Shown here in pieces: positions 1-5,215 of a stretch of DNA of 6,270 nucleotides (position 1 is the first letter of the stretch; the number at the start of each line of letters is the position of its first letter). A program made the position numbers and the translations under genes. Origin of the DNA: Pseudomonadota bacterium (GTDB lineage: Bacteria; Verrucomicrobiota; Verrucomicrobiia; Chthoniobacterales; UBA6821). The stretch covers positions 1-6,270 of the forward strand of contig RFPR01000121.1 in NCBI GenBank assembly GCA_009928265.1, written 5' to 3'. The notes under the pieces are model-generated. The model did no database searches. It saw nothing but the letters and a program-made list of their open reading frames with translations, and was not told the origin of the DNA.

Positions 1-479
1 TTCACTGCTTGCTGACCGCCGGGGGCGATTGCCGCCGCAGGTGATCCTGGGGCCGGAGCGCCCTGGGGTTGAGCGGGTTGCTGGGATGCTTCGAGGAATC
101 CGATGGTGCCAGTTTCATTGCCGACACGGATGCTAGCTTTGAGGGGTGAGTTATCCTGACGGACGACAGAGACTAGGGACATGTTCTTTTCATTCGGCTT
201 TACGGTGAGAAGAAATCGACTCTGGTCGGTGCGGTCGAAGACAAAGACCTGATCTTCTCCCGCAATACTCGCGATTCCCGTCATGGCAAATCGCTCTGAA
301 AGGGGGGAACTCTCCTCGGCGGTCGGCAGTGTAAAAGGGGAGTGCTTAAGTAGAGCGTCGAAGGATGAGATACTCCTCGGCATCTCCCAAGGAGCCAGCT
401 CGGCCGCTGTACCACATGCCGTCAGGACAAACAAGGTCATCAATCCACCAATCCAGTTAGTGCTACGAGAGAGTCTCAT
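1..479 (-). CDS. PilP/GspC-like lipoprotein of the T2SS platform (5' part; continues past left edge)
   Basis: The reading frame starts at ATG 479-477 and stays open for 159 codons to the window edge. Residues 1-22 form a lipoprotein signal: Arg2 and Arg5, a hydrophobic stretch, then the lipobox L-T-A-C with the lipidated Cys at 22. A short linker follows. A compact beta-rich segment at about 62-130 (FAMTGIASIAGEDQVFVFD, ending GTIGFLE) resembles in style the HR/PilP domain that links the inner-membrane platform to the secretin. Residues 131-158 are a Gln/Pro/Ala/Gly-rich linker, so more domain sequence may lie outside. The start overlaps the gspM stop as ATGA, and no Shine-Dalgarno sequence is visible, so translation is probably coupled. 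GspC is normally a bitopic membrane protein, whereas PilP of type IV pili is a lipoprotein; this gene looks like the PilP solution. The reading frame and lipobox are seen directly. The PilP/GspC role is inferred from position and fold impression. Confidence 0.68.
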   Translation of the reverse strand, partial: MRLSRSTNWIGGLMTLFVLTACGTAAELAPWEMPRSISSFDALLKHSPFTLPTAEESSPLSERFAMTGIASIAGEDQVFVFDRTDQSRFLLTVKPNEKNMSLVSVVRQDNSPLKASIRVGNETGTIGFLEASQQPAQPQGAPAPGSPAAAIAPGGQQAV

Positions 480-1015
480 GGCTGGGTGGGTGCTGAGGTT
501 TGAAAGTCCTGCCGGAGTTCGAATTCGGCAAGAACATTGGGAGGCTGGCTGTCACTCCGTAATGTCAATTTCTCAACCCGCCTCCAGGCGTCGGGCGACT
601 GGATGGCGAAGAGAAACTTCACCATGGATTGGAAGGGGCCGGATAGTTTCGCAGAGACGCTGACCGATGATCCGTAGGGGTTGCCTTGAGGTGGAAGCAG
701 GTTTTCCTCATCAATTTTCAGGCCTGCTTTTTCTGCTTCCTCTCGTTCCGATTTCAGCAGAGCCGCGCTGGCCTGATCCGAGGCCAAAGAAGGCATCGGA
801 TGTGCGGAAATCCAGCGATCGGCAGGTAGCAGGGTGTCGGCAAGGGAAACCCAGGTCCTGTCCTCTGAGAGCTCCCCCCGCGCGGACACAATCGCCTGAC
901 GGAGCTTTGTCCTTGTCTGCAGGAAAGCGCGCAGGCCGAGCATGTTGAGCGCAAGGAAGAGTGCGCCGCACAGGATCAGCAGGAGCCGTTTCTCACTTGG
1001 TGCCAGTGTTCGCAT
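476..1015 (-). CDS. gspM: GspM/PilO-like T2SS inner-membrane platform protein
   Basis: This is a 179-residue protein of the GspM/PilO type, which pairs with GspL in the inner membrane and helps pass the ATPase's work to the pseudopilus. A short basic N-terminus (residues 1-10) is followed by one membrane span at about 11-31 (LLLILCGALFLALNMLGLRA). Next comes a helical, charged stretch (about 32-60 and 84-99) likely to form a coiled coil, then a periplasmic ferredoxin-like domain at about 97-172. Its pattern (SVSVSAKLSGPFQSMVKFL, then VEKLTLRS and LAEFELRQD) is typical of PilO/GspM. I chose ATG 1015 over an in-frame TTG at 1039 because a GGAGG lies 5' of the ATG and nothing usable lies before the TTG. 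The gene overlaps the end of gspL by 23 bp and its stop overlaps the next start as ATGA. Sequence conservation in this family is weak, so the assignment rests on topology and gene order. Confidence 0.8.
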   Translation of the reverse strand: MRTLAPSEKRLLLILCGALFLALNMLGLRAFLQTRTKLRQAIVSARGELSEDRTWVSLADTLLPADRWISAHPMPSLASDQASAALLKSEREEAEKAGLKIDEENLLPPQGNPYGSSVSVSAKLSGPFQSMVKFLFAIQSPDAWRRVEKLTLRSDSQPPNVLAEFELRQDFQTSAPTQP

Positions 1016-2306
1016 CGGATCGCGATCCCTCCATGTCAAAACGGACGCTGTTTTTGCCCGCCAATTGAGGCTGTCCTGCCGTCCACTCGTAGGCCTGCAG
1101 AGCGGGGCTTTTTTTGAGTTGTTCCTGAAAGGCGTATGCCTGGGTCACATCCGTTGCCTCGCCGGAGACCTGCAGTTTCCCAGGCTCCAGCGTGAAGCGG
1201 GTCAGACGGACTTTTCCTCCTTCGGTTGGGGCGGCGACTGCTGCCAGGAGATCGAGCGCGTAGAAGGAGGGATCGATGGCACTCCTCATCGCTTTCCATC
1301 GTTCGGAGTCGGCACGCGCCTCCGAGGCGGGAGCTGCCACTGCTACGATTGCTTTCCTGATCCGTGCCAGTTCCATTCTGTGGATCAGCAGGTCACCGCT
1401 TCCCCAGATAAGAAGCAACGTGTAGATGATCGCTCCAATCATGGCGTAGGTCAGGAGGCGATTCTTTTTCGCCGAGTTTGCTCGCTCCTCCCGTGCCGCC
1501 GCTGGGGGGAGGTCCAAGGACTCAGTTGGAAGATGGGGAGGGGGCAAATTCTCGCTGAGGGTCAGACGCGCCGTGGGAAACGCTGCTGTCAGGCCGCTTC
1601 GGATCGATTTGAGGCTGGTGGAGGAAATTCCAGCTAGCAGGATGGTCGAGGGAACCCGCTTCAGAATGCCCTCCACCTGAAGACGAAGAGCCGTTCTTTG
1701 GAGGAGACCCCCGAGACGCTCCTCATCGACGGGACAAAACCACACGGGCTTGCCATCAATGAGGAAGGCGGCATGAAGCCGATCCCATTCGCTCCAGACG
1801 ATAAGATCCGTCTTTTCGTCACCGAGAGTCCGGACGGGGAGATCGAATGATCCAGCCTCCCTCCAGTCGGAAGGGAGCGACTCTTCGGGGAAAGGTTCCT
1901 CCGGGCAGATCGCCAGCACGAGTTGGCGATCCTTCTCCGAGTTGATAGGAAACAGGCTGAGTGATTGCTCCATGCCACGCTTGATCAGGTGACGTCCAGA
2001 AAGCTCCAGTCGGGCAAGTGCCAGGCGGTCGCCCTCTCCTGCAATCCAGAGAGGCCAGTCATGAAGTGACTGTGAGGGAAGGCAGAGGATTCTTTTGAGT
2101 TTTTTATTTTGCTGCGCCGACCCGGACAATGGCTCCTTCAAAAGGATTGGCGACCGGTCCTCACCCACGAGCCACTGCTCCCAGGATCCGGTTTCCCCAC
2201 CCGGTCGCTCAACGAGGAATCCGCCACGCAACGAATTCCCTTTCACCCCGGAGTTCTTTTCCGGTGCGGAGGTTTTCGCATTAGGTTCGTCGGCGAGTAG
2301 GGTCAT
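993..2306 (-). CDS. gspL: GspL, T2SS actin-like/PilM-PilN-type platform protein
   Basis: The protein has 437 residues. GspL recruits the secretion ATPase GspE at the cytoplasmic face of the inner membrane and contacts GspM in the periplasm. Residues ~28-250 form the cytoplasmic part, of the size and beta/alpha alternation of the actin-like (PilM-type) domain, for example TDLIVWSEWDRLHAAFLIDG near 166-185. A proline-rich linker (about 254-270) leads to one membrane span at about 284-303 (LLTYAMIGAIIYTLLLIWGS). The periplasmic C-terminus has a PilN/GspL ferredoxin-like pattern at about 364-426 (VRLTRFTLEPGKLQVSGEA, then YAFQEQLKKSPAL). The first ~27 residues are polar and low in structure, an extension not usual for GspL. 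ATG 2306 is chosen: it overlaps the gspK stop as ATGA and has GGAG six nt upstream, better than an in-frame GTG at 2318. The end overlaps gspM. No catalytic function is expected. Confidence 0.87.
   Translation of the reverse strand: MTLLADEPNAKTSAPEKNSGVKGNSLRGGFLVERPGGETGSWEQWLVGEDRSPILLKEPLSGSAQQNKKLKRILCLPSQSLHDWPLWIAGEGDRLALARLELSGRHLIKRGMEQSLSLFPINSEKDRQLVLAICPEEPFPEESLPSDWREAGSFDLPVRTLGDEKTDLIVWSEWDRLHAAFLIDGKPVWFCPVDEERLGGLLQRTALRLQVEGILKRVPSTILLAGISSTSLKSIRSGLTAAFPTARLTLSENLPPPHLPTESLDLPPAAAREERANSAKKNRLLTYAMIGAIIYTLLLIWGSGDLLIHRMELARIRKAIVAVAAPASEARADSERWKAMRSAIDPSFYALDLLAAVAAPTEGGKVRLTRFTLEPGKLQVSGEATDVTQAYAFQEQLKKSPALQAYEWTAGQPQLAGKNSVRFDMEGSRSDANTGTK
1017..1032 (-). promoter_or_regulatory. 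Ribosome-binding region of gspM with a 12-bp palindrome
   Basis: On the coding strand a GGAGG (plus-strand 1028-1032) lies 12 nt before the gspM ATG, a long spacing. The intervening bases form a perfect 12-bp palindrome, GGATCGCGATCC (1017-1028), whose first two Gs are shared with the GGAGGG tract. In mRNA this could fold as a 4-bp stem with a CGCG loop. It would either shorten the effective spacing or compete with the ribosome-binding site. The sequence also codes for the end of GspL, so chance is possible. Confidence 0.4.
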
Positions 2307-3250
2307 CGTTCGCTCCACCCTAGCACAGAGGCGGAAGATTGGGGATTTTCCTGAGTGCCTGAGGCGACCACCACGGTGATGATCCGTTTTACACCGTTGC
2401 AGAAGCCGGTGCTCTCGATCTTGCGGACGCTTCCGGTCACGTCGCTGGTCGCTTCCAGAACGGTTTTCTGGCCACCTCCGGCACCGATGAGCGCTGCAGC
2501 CTGCGACTGATCCTTGACCTTCAGGTCATCGGGAGTTCCTTCGATACCATCTTTCCCGTTTCGTAACGTGATCCAAGCATCGGCCTGGGTAGGTGTGAGT
2601 CCGACGAAATCGACCAGCACTTCCTTGGGTGCATGGAGGAGGTTGACCTTTCCTTGCCAGGAAGTAGTGAAGAAGTGTTGCCAGTCGGGCTTGGCCTCCG
2701 CAACGGGATCAAAGCCGAGCACCAGAGTCATTTCCTCGGGTGAGGTGAAGGGTGCCCCTGGCGGAAGGCCTGCACGCCCTGCGGCCTCGTAGTCCTGTGC
2801 CTTGGCCCCGTGGAGTGAGCGGAAGGGGGAGGGATTCTGCCAGTCGTAGAGGCTATCGGCGGCAGTGTCTGCCTTTTCGGGCTTGAGACCCCAGACGATG
2901 AAAAGCCTCTTCAGCAGATCGCGCCGGTCCGGATCCTTGAGAAACGCATTCGGGTTGATGAGTCCGGAGTCGTCACTGAGCACTACCGAGTAGCCCTCTG
3001 AGCCATCGGTATTGCTTCCCCTGAGGAGGGGGTCTCCAGGTGAGACCGAGGGGTTCATGGCGACGGCGAGGCCTGATAGGGCCTGTTCGCGAGCCCTGAG
3101 AAGTTTGCCGGCACGCGTTTCCTCATCTGTCCATCCCGAGATGATGCCGGCAAGTAGGATCGTGATTCCACCAAGCAGGGCGATGGTCCAGAGCACCATT
3201 GGCAGAGCCATGCCTTGACTACCTCTCAACCTTAAAATCGTGAGATGCAT
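2303..3250 (-). CDS. gspK: GspK, large minor pseudopilin capping the pseudopilus tip
   Basis: The protein has 315 residues. GspK joins GspI and GspJ at the tip of the pseudopilus and is much larger than the other pseudopilins, as here. A 13-residue leader ends RGSQG, followed by the processing site G13/M14-ALPM and a hydrophobic helix at 14-38. As is usual for GspK, mature position 5 is not Glu (it is Met18). The globular part shows the family landmarks: GYSVVLSDDSGLINPNAF (86-103), the ADSLYDWQNPSP segment (131-142) with GAK at 148-150, and helical segments of the inserted alpha domain including TSPEEMTLVLGFDP (169-182). KVNLLHAPKEVL (201-212) matches the usual KINVNTAP-type block. The C-terminal strands KIESTGF and IITVVV close the pseudopilin fold. 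The start lies 2 nt after the gspJ stop; no clear ribosome-binding site is seen. The calcium-type acidic residues after DW are replaced (see findings). Confidence 0.93.
   Translation of the reverse strand: MHLTILRLRGSQGMALPMVLWTIALLGGITILLAGIISGWTDEETRAGKLLRAREQALSGLAVAMNPSVSPGDPLLRGSNTDGSEGYSVVLSDDSGLINPNAFLKDPDRRDLLKRLFIVWGLKPEKADTAADSLYDWQNPSPFRSLHGAKAQDYEAAGRAGLPPGAPFTSPEEMTLVLGFDPVAEAKPDWQHFFTTSWQGKVNLLHAPKEVLVDFVGLTPTQADAWITLRNGKDGIEGTPDDLKVKDQSQAAALIGAGGGQKTVLEATSDVTGSVRKIESTGFCNGVKRIITVVVASGTQENPQSSASVLGWSER
2313..2316 (-). promoter_or_regulatory. Shine-Dalgarno GGAG deciding the gspL start
   Basis: The coding strand reads GGAG, then six bases, then ATG at 2306-2304. This is the best-placed ribosome-binding site in the operon. 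It lies inside the end of gspK and supports ATG 2306 rather than the upstream GTG 2318 as the gspL start. Confidence 0.6.
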
Positions 3251-3252
3251 GA

Positions 3253-3906
3253 TTATGGGGCTGGAGTTGGCTGGGGTGACGAACCTTGTGCGCTTTGCAG
3301 AGGCGTAAGGTAAAAGAGGGATTCGATCGGATCGGGAACGTCACGGAGTTGGAATTTCAGGCGCACCAATTGGGGGCGGGGACTTCCCGTGGAATATTCC
3401 TCTCTCCATGTGCCGCCGCTAAAAAAGCTCCACGATGGTGAGATTACCCCGGGGAGAAGAGGCACGCCGCGCCCGGAAAGAATCTGGTCACGTTGGTCAT
3501 CCCGGACTCCTGGTGGAAGTCGCAGCAAGGTTAGCACGCGTGATCCGTCAGCCATCGGTCTCGCGGCAATGACAAGGGATCCTCCGCCAAGGCTAGGCAG
3601 GCCGAAGAGGTTGCGTGTTTTGGCAATGACAAGCCTTGGTTCCGCGCTGGCGGATGTGCTTTTGCCGATTTCTAGGGAGACCGATCCCTCGGCGGGGAGA
3701 TTGACGAGGGCGTCACGGACGACCGAGAGGAACGCATCGGCGCGTCGAAGCAAGAGTTGTTGTTCCATGGCGGAACGCGAGGCCCCGATAGCCGAGGAGG
3801 TGACGGCGTACACGGCAGTTGCCAGTAGGGCCAGAATTCCCATGGCCAACACCACCTCGACCAAGGTGAAAGCGCGTAAGTGATGCCGATGGATGCTCGC
3901 TTTCAT
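3253..3906 (-). CDS. gspJ: GspJ, minor pseudopilin
   Basis: The protein has 217 residues from ATG 3906. GspJ is part of the GspI-J-K tip complex that starts pseudopilus assembly. The start overlaps the gspI stop as ATGA and gives a 12-residue basic, His-rich leader (MKASIHRHHLRA). An upstream in-frame start at 4017 would give an implausible 49-residue leader. The prepilin peptidase site reads R-A/F-T-L-V-E: Phe at mature +1 and Glu at +5 are present, but the normally invariant Gly at -1 is Ala12. The hydrophobic helix covers about 18-40. It is followed by a long helix (about 44-68) and a beta-rich domain to about 200 (LVIAARPMADGSRVLTLLRL; QLVRLKFQLRD), the size and pattern of GspJ. The tail (201-217) is Gln/Ser/Pro-rich. 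Identity rests on order H-I-J-K, length and fold pattern. Confidence 0.88.
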   Translation of the reverse strand: MKASIHRHHLRAFTLVEVVLAMGILALLATAVYAVTSSAIGASRSAMEQQLLLRRADAFLSVVRDALVNLPAEGSVSLEIGKSTSASAEPRLVIAKTRNLFGLPSLGGGSLVIAARPMADGSRVLTLLRLPPGVRDDQRDQILSGRGVPLLPGVISPSWSFFSGGTWREEYSTGSPRPQLVRLKFQLRDVPDPIESLFYLTPLQSAQGSSPQPTPAP

Positions 3907-4289
3907 GGCCGGTAGAGCAGGATCACGGCTTTTTCCAACGAGTCTCCGGAACCAGTAAGGATGGTCAGTTTCTTGATCCCTGGGACATCTTTTCCCTCCC
4001 CATTTTTCAGGGGCCACGGAACAAGGGTCTCCTCAACCCTCACGCCGTGGTTCTGCTCGGCCGTGATCACTCTTTTTTCAGCTCCGGGAGGGTCTGCAAG
4101 GCAGTAGGCGAGGCGTGACTCAAGCTCCCTGCGCGCCATGGAACGCTCCCTCACGGCCAGGGCGGCTTTCAATGCCGTATCGATCGCCACAATCAATCCT
4201 ACCGCCGCCAGAGCAAAGACACCAAGTGCGAGCAGTACCTCCAGCAGGGTAAAGCCTCCCTTTCTGTAGTTAGTTTGAACCCTAGTCAT
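3903..4289 (-). CDS. gspI: GspI, minor pseudopilin
   Basis: The protein has 128 residues. GspI is the minor pseudopilin that nucleates the tip complex with GspJ and GspK. The leader is 12 residues (MTRVQTNYRKGG) and basic. The processing site is canonical: G12/F13-TLLE with Glu at mature +5, followed by the hydrophobic helix VLLALGVFALAAVGLIVAI. The helix continues to about residue 65 with Arg/Glu-rich turns (VRERSMARRELESRL), and a short beta domain follows (VRVEETLVPWP; KKLTILTGSG; EKAVILLYRP). Small total size and position between gspH and gspJ fit GspI. The start overlaps the gspH stop by 8 bp (ATGACTAG) and no Shine-Dalgarno sequence is evident, so translation probably depends on ribosomes finishing gspH. 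Confidence 0.88.
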   Translation of the reverse strand: MTRVQTNYRKGGFTLLEVLLALGVFALAAVGLIVAIDTALKAALAVRERSMARRELESRLAYCLADPPGAEKRVITAEQNHGVRVEETLVPWPLKNGEGKDVPGIKKLTILTGSGDSLEKAVILLYRP

Positions 4290-4740
4290 GATCGTCGGGA
4301 AGGACCTGGCCCGTCAGAGGATCAAAGATGAGAAGTATCTGCCGCTCTCCCCCTTGGAGACGGAGGGTCAATGGCTCACAAATTCCGGCTGAATTGATCG
4401 TCCAGATACGATTACGCTCCGGATCACGGAACGAGCTGTCATTAAGTCCCCGGACCTGGAGTGTCCATCCGGGCGGGAGCGGGGCGCCGGCAAAAGAGTT
4501 TGTCCGGAGAGCCAGTCGAGAGTCTTTTCCGGTTTGGAGGGCTATGGAGCGTGCTGAAGCTACCCGCTCTGTAATCGTTGAGGAGAGACGATCACCTTCT
4601 CCGGAGGCAAAGGAATCATACAGATAGGGGATCGCGGCGGCCGTCAGAATTGCGACAAGTCCCAGCGCGATCATGATCTCCAGAAGCGTGAAGCCTGGAG
4701 AAAGGGATCGGTGAGACTTATTTGCCGATGTTGCCCTCAC
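4282..4740 (-). CDS. gspH: GspH, minor pseudopilin (GspH/FimT type)
   Basis: From GTG 4740 the protein has 152 residues. GspH is a minor pseudopilin that connects the tip complex to the GspG filament. The leader VRATSANKSHRSLSPG is basic and 16 residues long. The processing site is G16/F17-TLLE with Glu at +5, and the helix EIMIALGLVAILTAAAIPYL follows. The rest fits the GspH/FimT beta fold: a helix ending ERVASARSIALQTGKDSRLA, then WTLQVRGLND, RIWTINSAGICEPLTLRL and RQILLIFDPLTGQVLP. The start is not certain. GTG 4740 has AAGG nine nt upstream, overlaps gspG by 23 bp and gives a normal leader. An in-frame ATG at 4815 would give a 41-residue leader and a 98-bp overlap with gspG. The mature protein is the same either way. 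Confidence 0.87.
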   Translation of the reverse strand: MRATSANKSHRSLSPGFTLLEIMIALGLVAILTAAAIPYLYDSFASGEGDRLSSTITERVASARSIALQTGKDSRLALRTNSFAGAPLPPGWTLQVRGLNDSSFRDPERNRIWTINSAGICEPLTLRLQGGERQILLIFDPLTGQVLPDDHD

Positions 4741-5170
4741 CCTCCGTACCCTTGGGGCCGAGCGAGTAAAGGTCGAATCCGTCAGTCTTGAATTTGCCTG
4801 GATTACGGTAGACATACTCGTTGCCCCACGGGTCGAGGGGCACTGTTTCCATCAGCTTTTTCCAATGCTGGGGCTTGGGCTCGGACGAAGGCATCTGGAC
4901 GAGTGCCTTAAGGCCCTGCTCCGTCGAGGGCTTGCGGTAATTGAGCAACTCGTAGGTGCGGAGCTGCATCGAGATTGCCTGGATGTCGCTGGTGACGCGC
5001 TGTTCCTTCGCGACATCGATGTTTCCCGAGAGCATGTAAATCGCGGAACCAACAAGCACGGCGATGATACCGAGCACCAACATGATCTCGAAGAGGGTGT
5101 AGCCGGAAATGGATAAATTTCTGCGGCGCCGTGAAAGTCCGGAGGAGAAGTAAGGTGATAGGTGATGCAT
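4718..5170 (-). CDS. gspG: GspG, major pseudopilin of the T2SS
   Basis: The protein has 150 residues. GspG is the main subunit of the periplasmic pseudopilus that drives substrates through the secretin. The leader is 23 residues and strongly basic (SRRRRN at 13-18). The prepilin peptidase site is G23/Y24-TLFE28: Gly at -1 and Glu at +5 are kept, while Tyr replaces the usual Phe at +1. The hydrophobic helix EIMLVLGIIAVLVGSAIYML follows. Family landmarks include SDIQAISMQLRTYELLNY, PSTEQGLKALVQMP (81-94), VPLDPWGNEYVYRNPG (110-125) and GFDLYSLGPKG (131-141). The C-terminal loop ends EGEGNIGK and lacks the acidic pair and the final Trp common in GspG. ATG 5170 is the only normal start: an in-frame TGA lies two codons upstream. 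A GAGGGAG tract is 23 nt away, too far for a standard ribosome-binding site. Confidence 0.96.
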   Translation of the reverse strand: MHHLSPYFSSGLSRRRRNLSISGYTLFEIMLVLGIIAVLVGSAIYMLSGNIDVAKEQRVTSDIQAISMQLRTYELLNYRKPSTEQGLKALVQMPSSEPKPQHWKKLMETVPLDPWGNEYVYRNPGKFKTDGFDLYSLGPKGTEGEGNIGK

Positions 5171-5189
5171 CTCGGTTCAGTGGTTCAGT
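5153..5189. repeat. Two short tandem duplications around the gspG start
   Basis: AGGTGAT occurs twice in tandem at 5153-5159 and 5160-5166, inside the first codons of gspG. GGTTCAGT occurs twice in tandem at 5174-5181 and 5182-5189, just upstream of the ATG. Both pairs are exact. On the mRNA the first pair reads AUCACCU twice. They may be slippage products or part of the leader structure of gspG; no known operator is recognised. Confidence 0.5.
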
Positions 5190-5215
5190 AGATCTCCCTC
5201 AAGTCAGGCCCTAGG
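5171..5215 (-). other. 45-bp gap between the jelly-roll protein gene and gspG
   Basis: This is the largest non-coding stretch between genes in the window; every other junction overlaps or has a 2-nt gap. It holds a GAGGGAG tract (plus-strand 5194-5200), the tandem GGTTCAGT repeat and palindromic hexamers CCTAGG and AGATCT. I see no stem followed by a T-run, so no intrinsic terminator, and no convincing -35/-10 pair. Read-through from the upstream gene into gspG is therefore likely. Confidence 0.5.

Noticed and set aside
283..663. Plus-strand open frame spanning the lipoprotein gene and the end of gspM
   Set aside because: It crosses two minus-strand genes with clear features (lipobox, ATGA junction, PilO-type domain) and has no recognisable content.
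942..1637. Plus-strand open frame of 231 codons opposite gspL/gspM
   Set aside because: Its product is Cys/Arg/Gly-rich and shows no domain, and the opposite strand encodes GspL with clear membrane span and periplasmic domain.
3389..3883. Plus-strand open frame of 164 codons opposite gspJ
   Set aside because: It is Arg/Ser/Pro-rich and fully antisense to gspJ; no start signal or family features.
3907..4017. N-terminal extension of gspJ to a start at 4017
   Set aside because: It would give a 49-residue leader lying wholly inside gspI. ATG 3906, in an ATGA overlap, yields a normal short prepilin leader.
5171..5215. Terminator between the jelly-roll gene and gspG
   Set aside because: Only hexamer palindromes are present; there is no stem-loop followed by a T-run on the coding strand.
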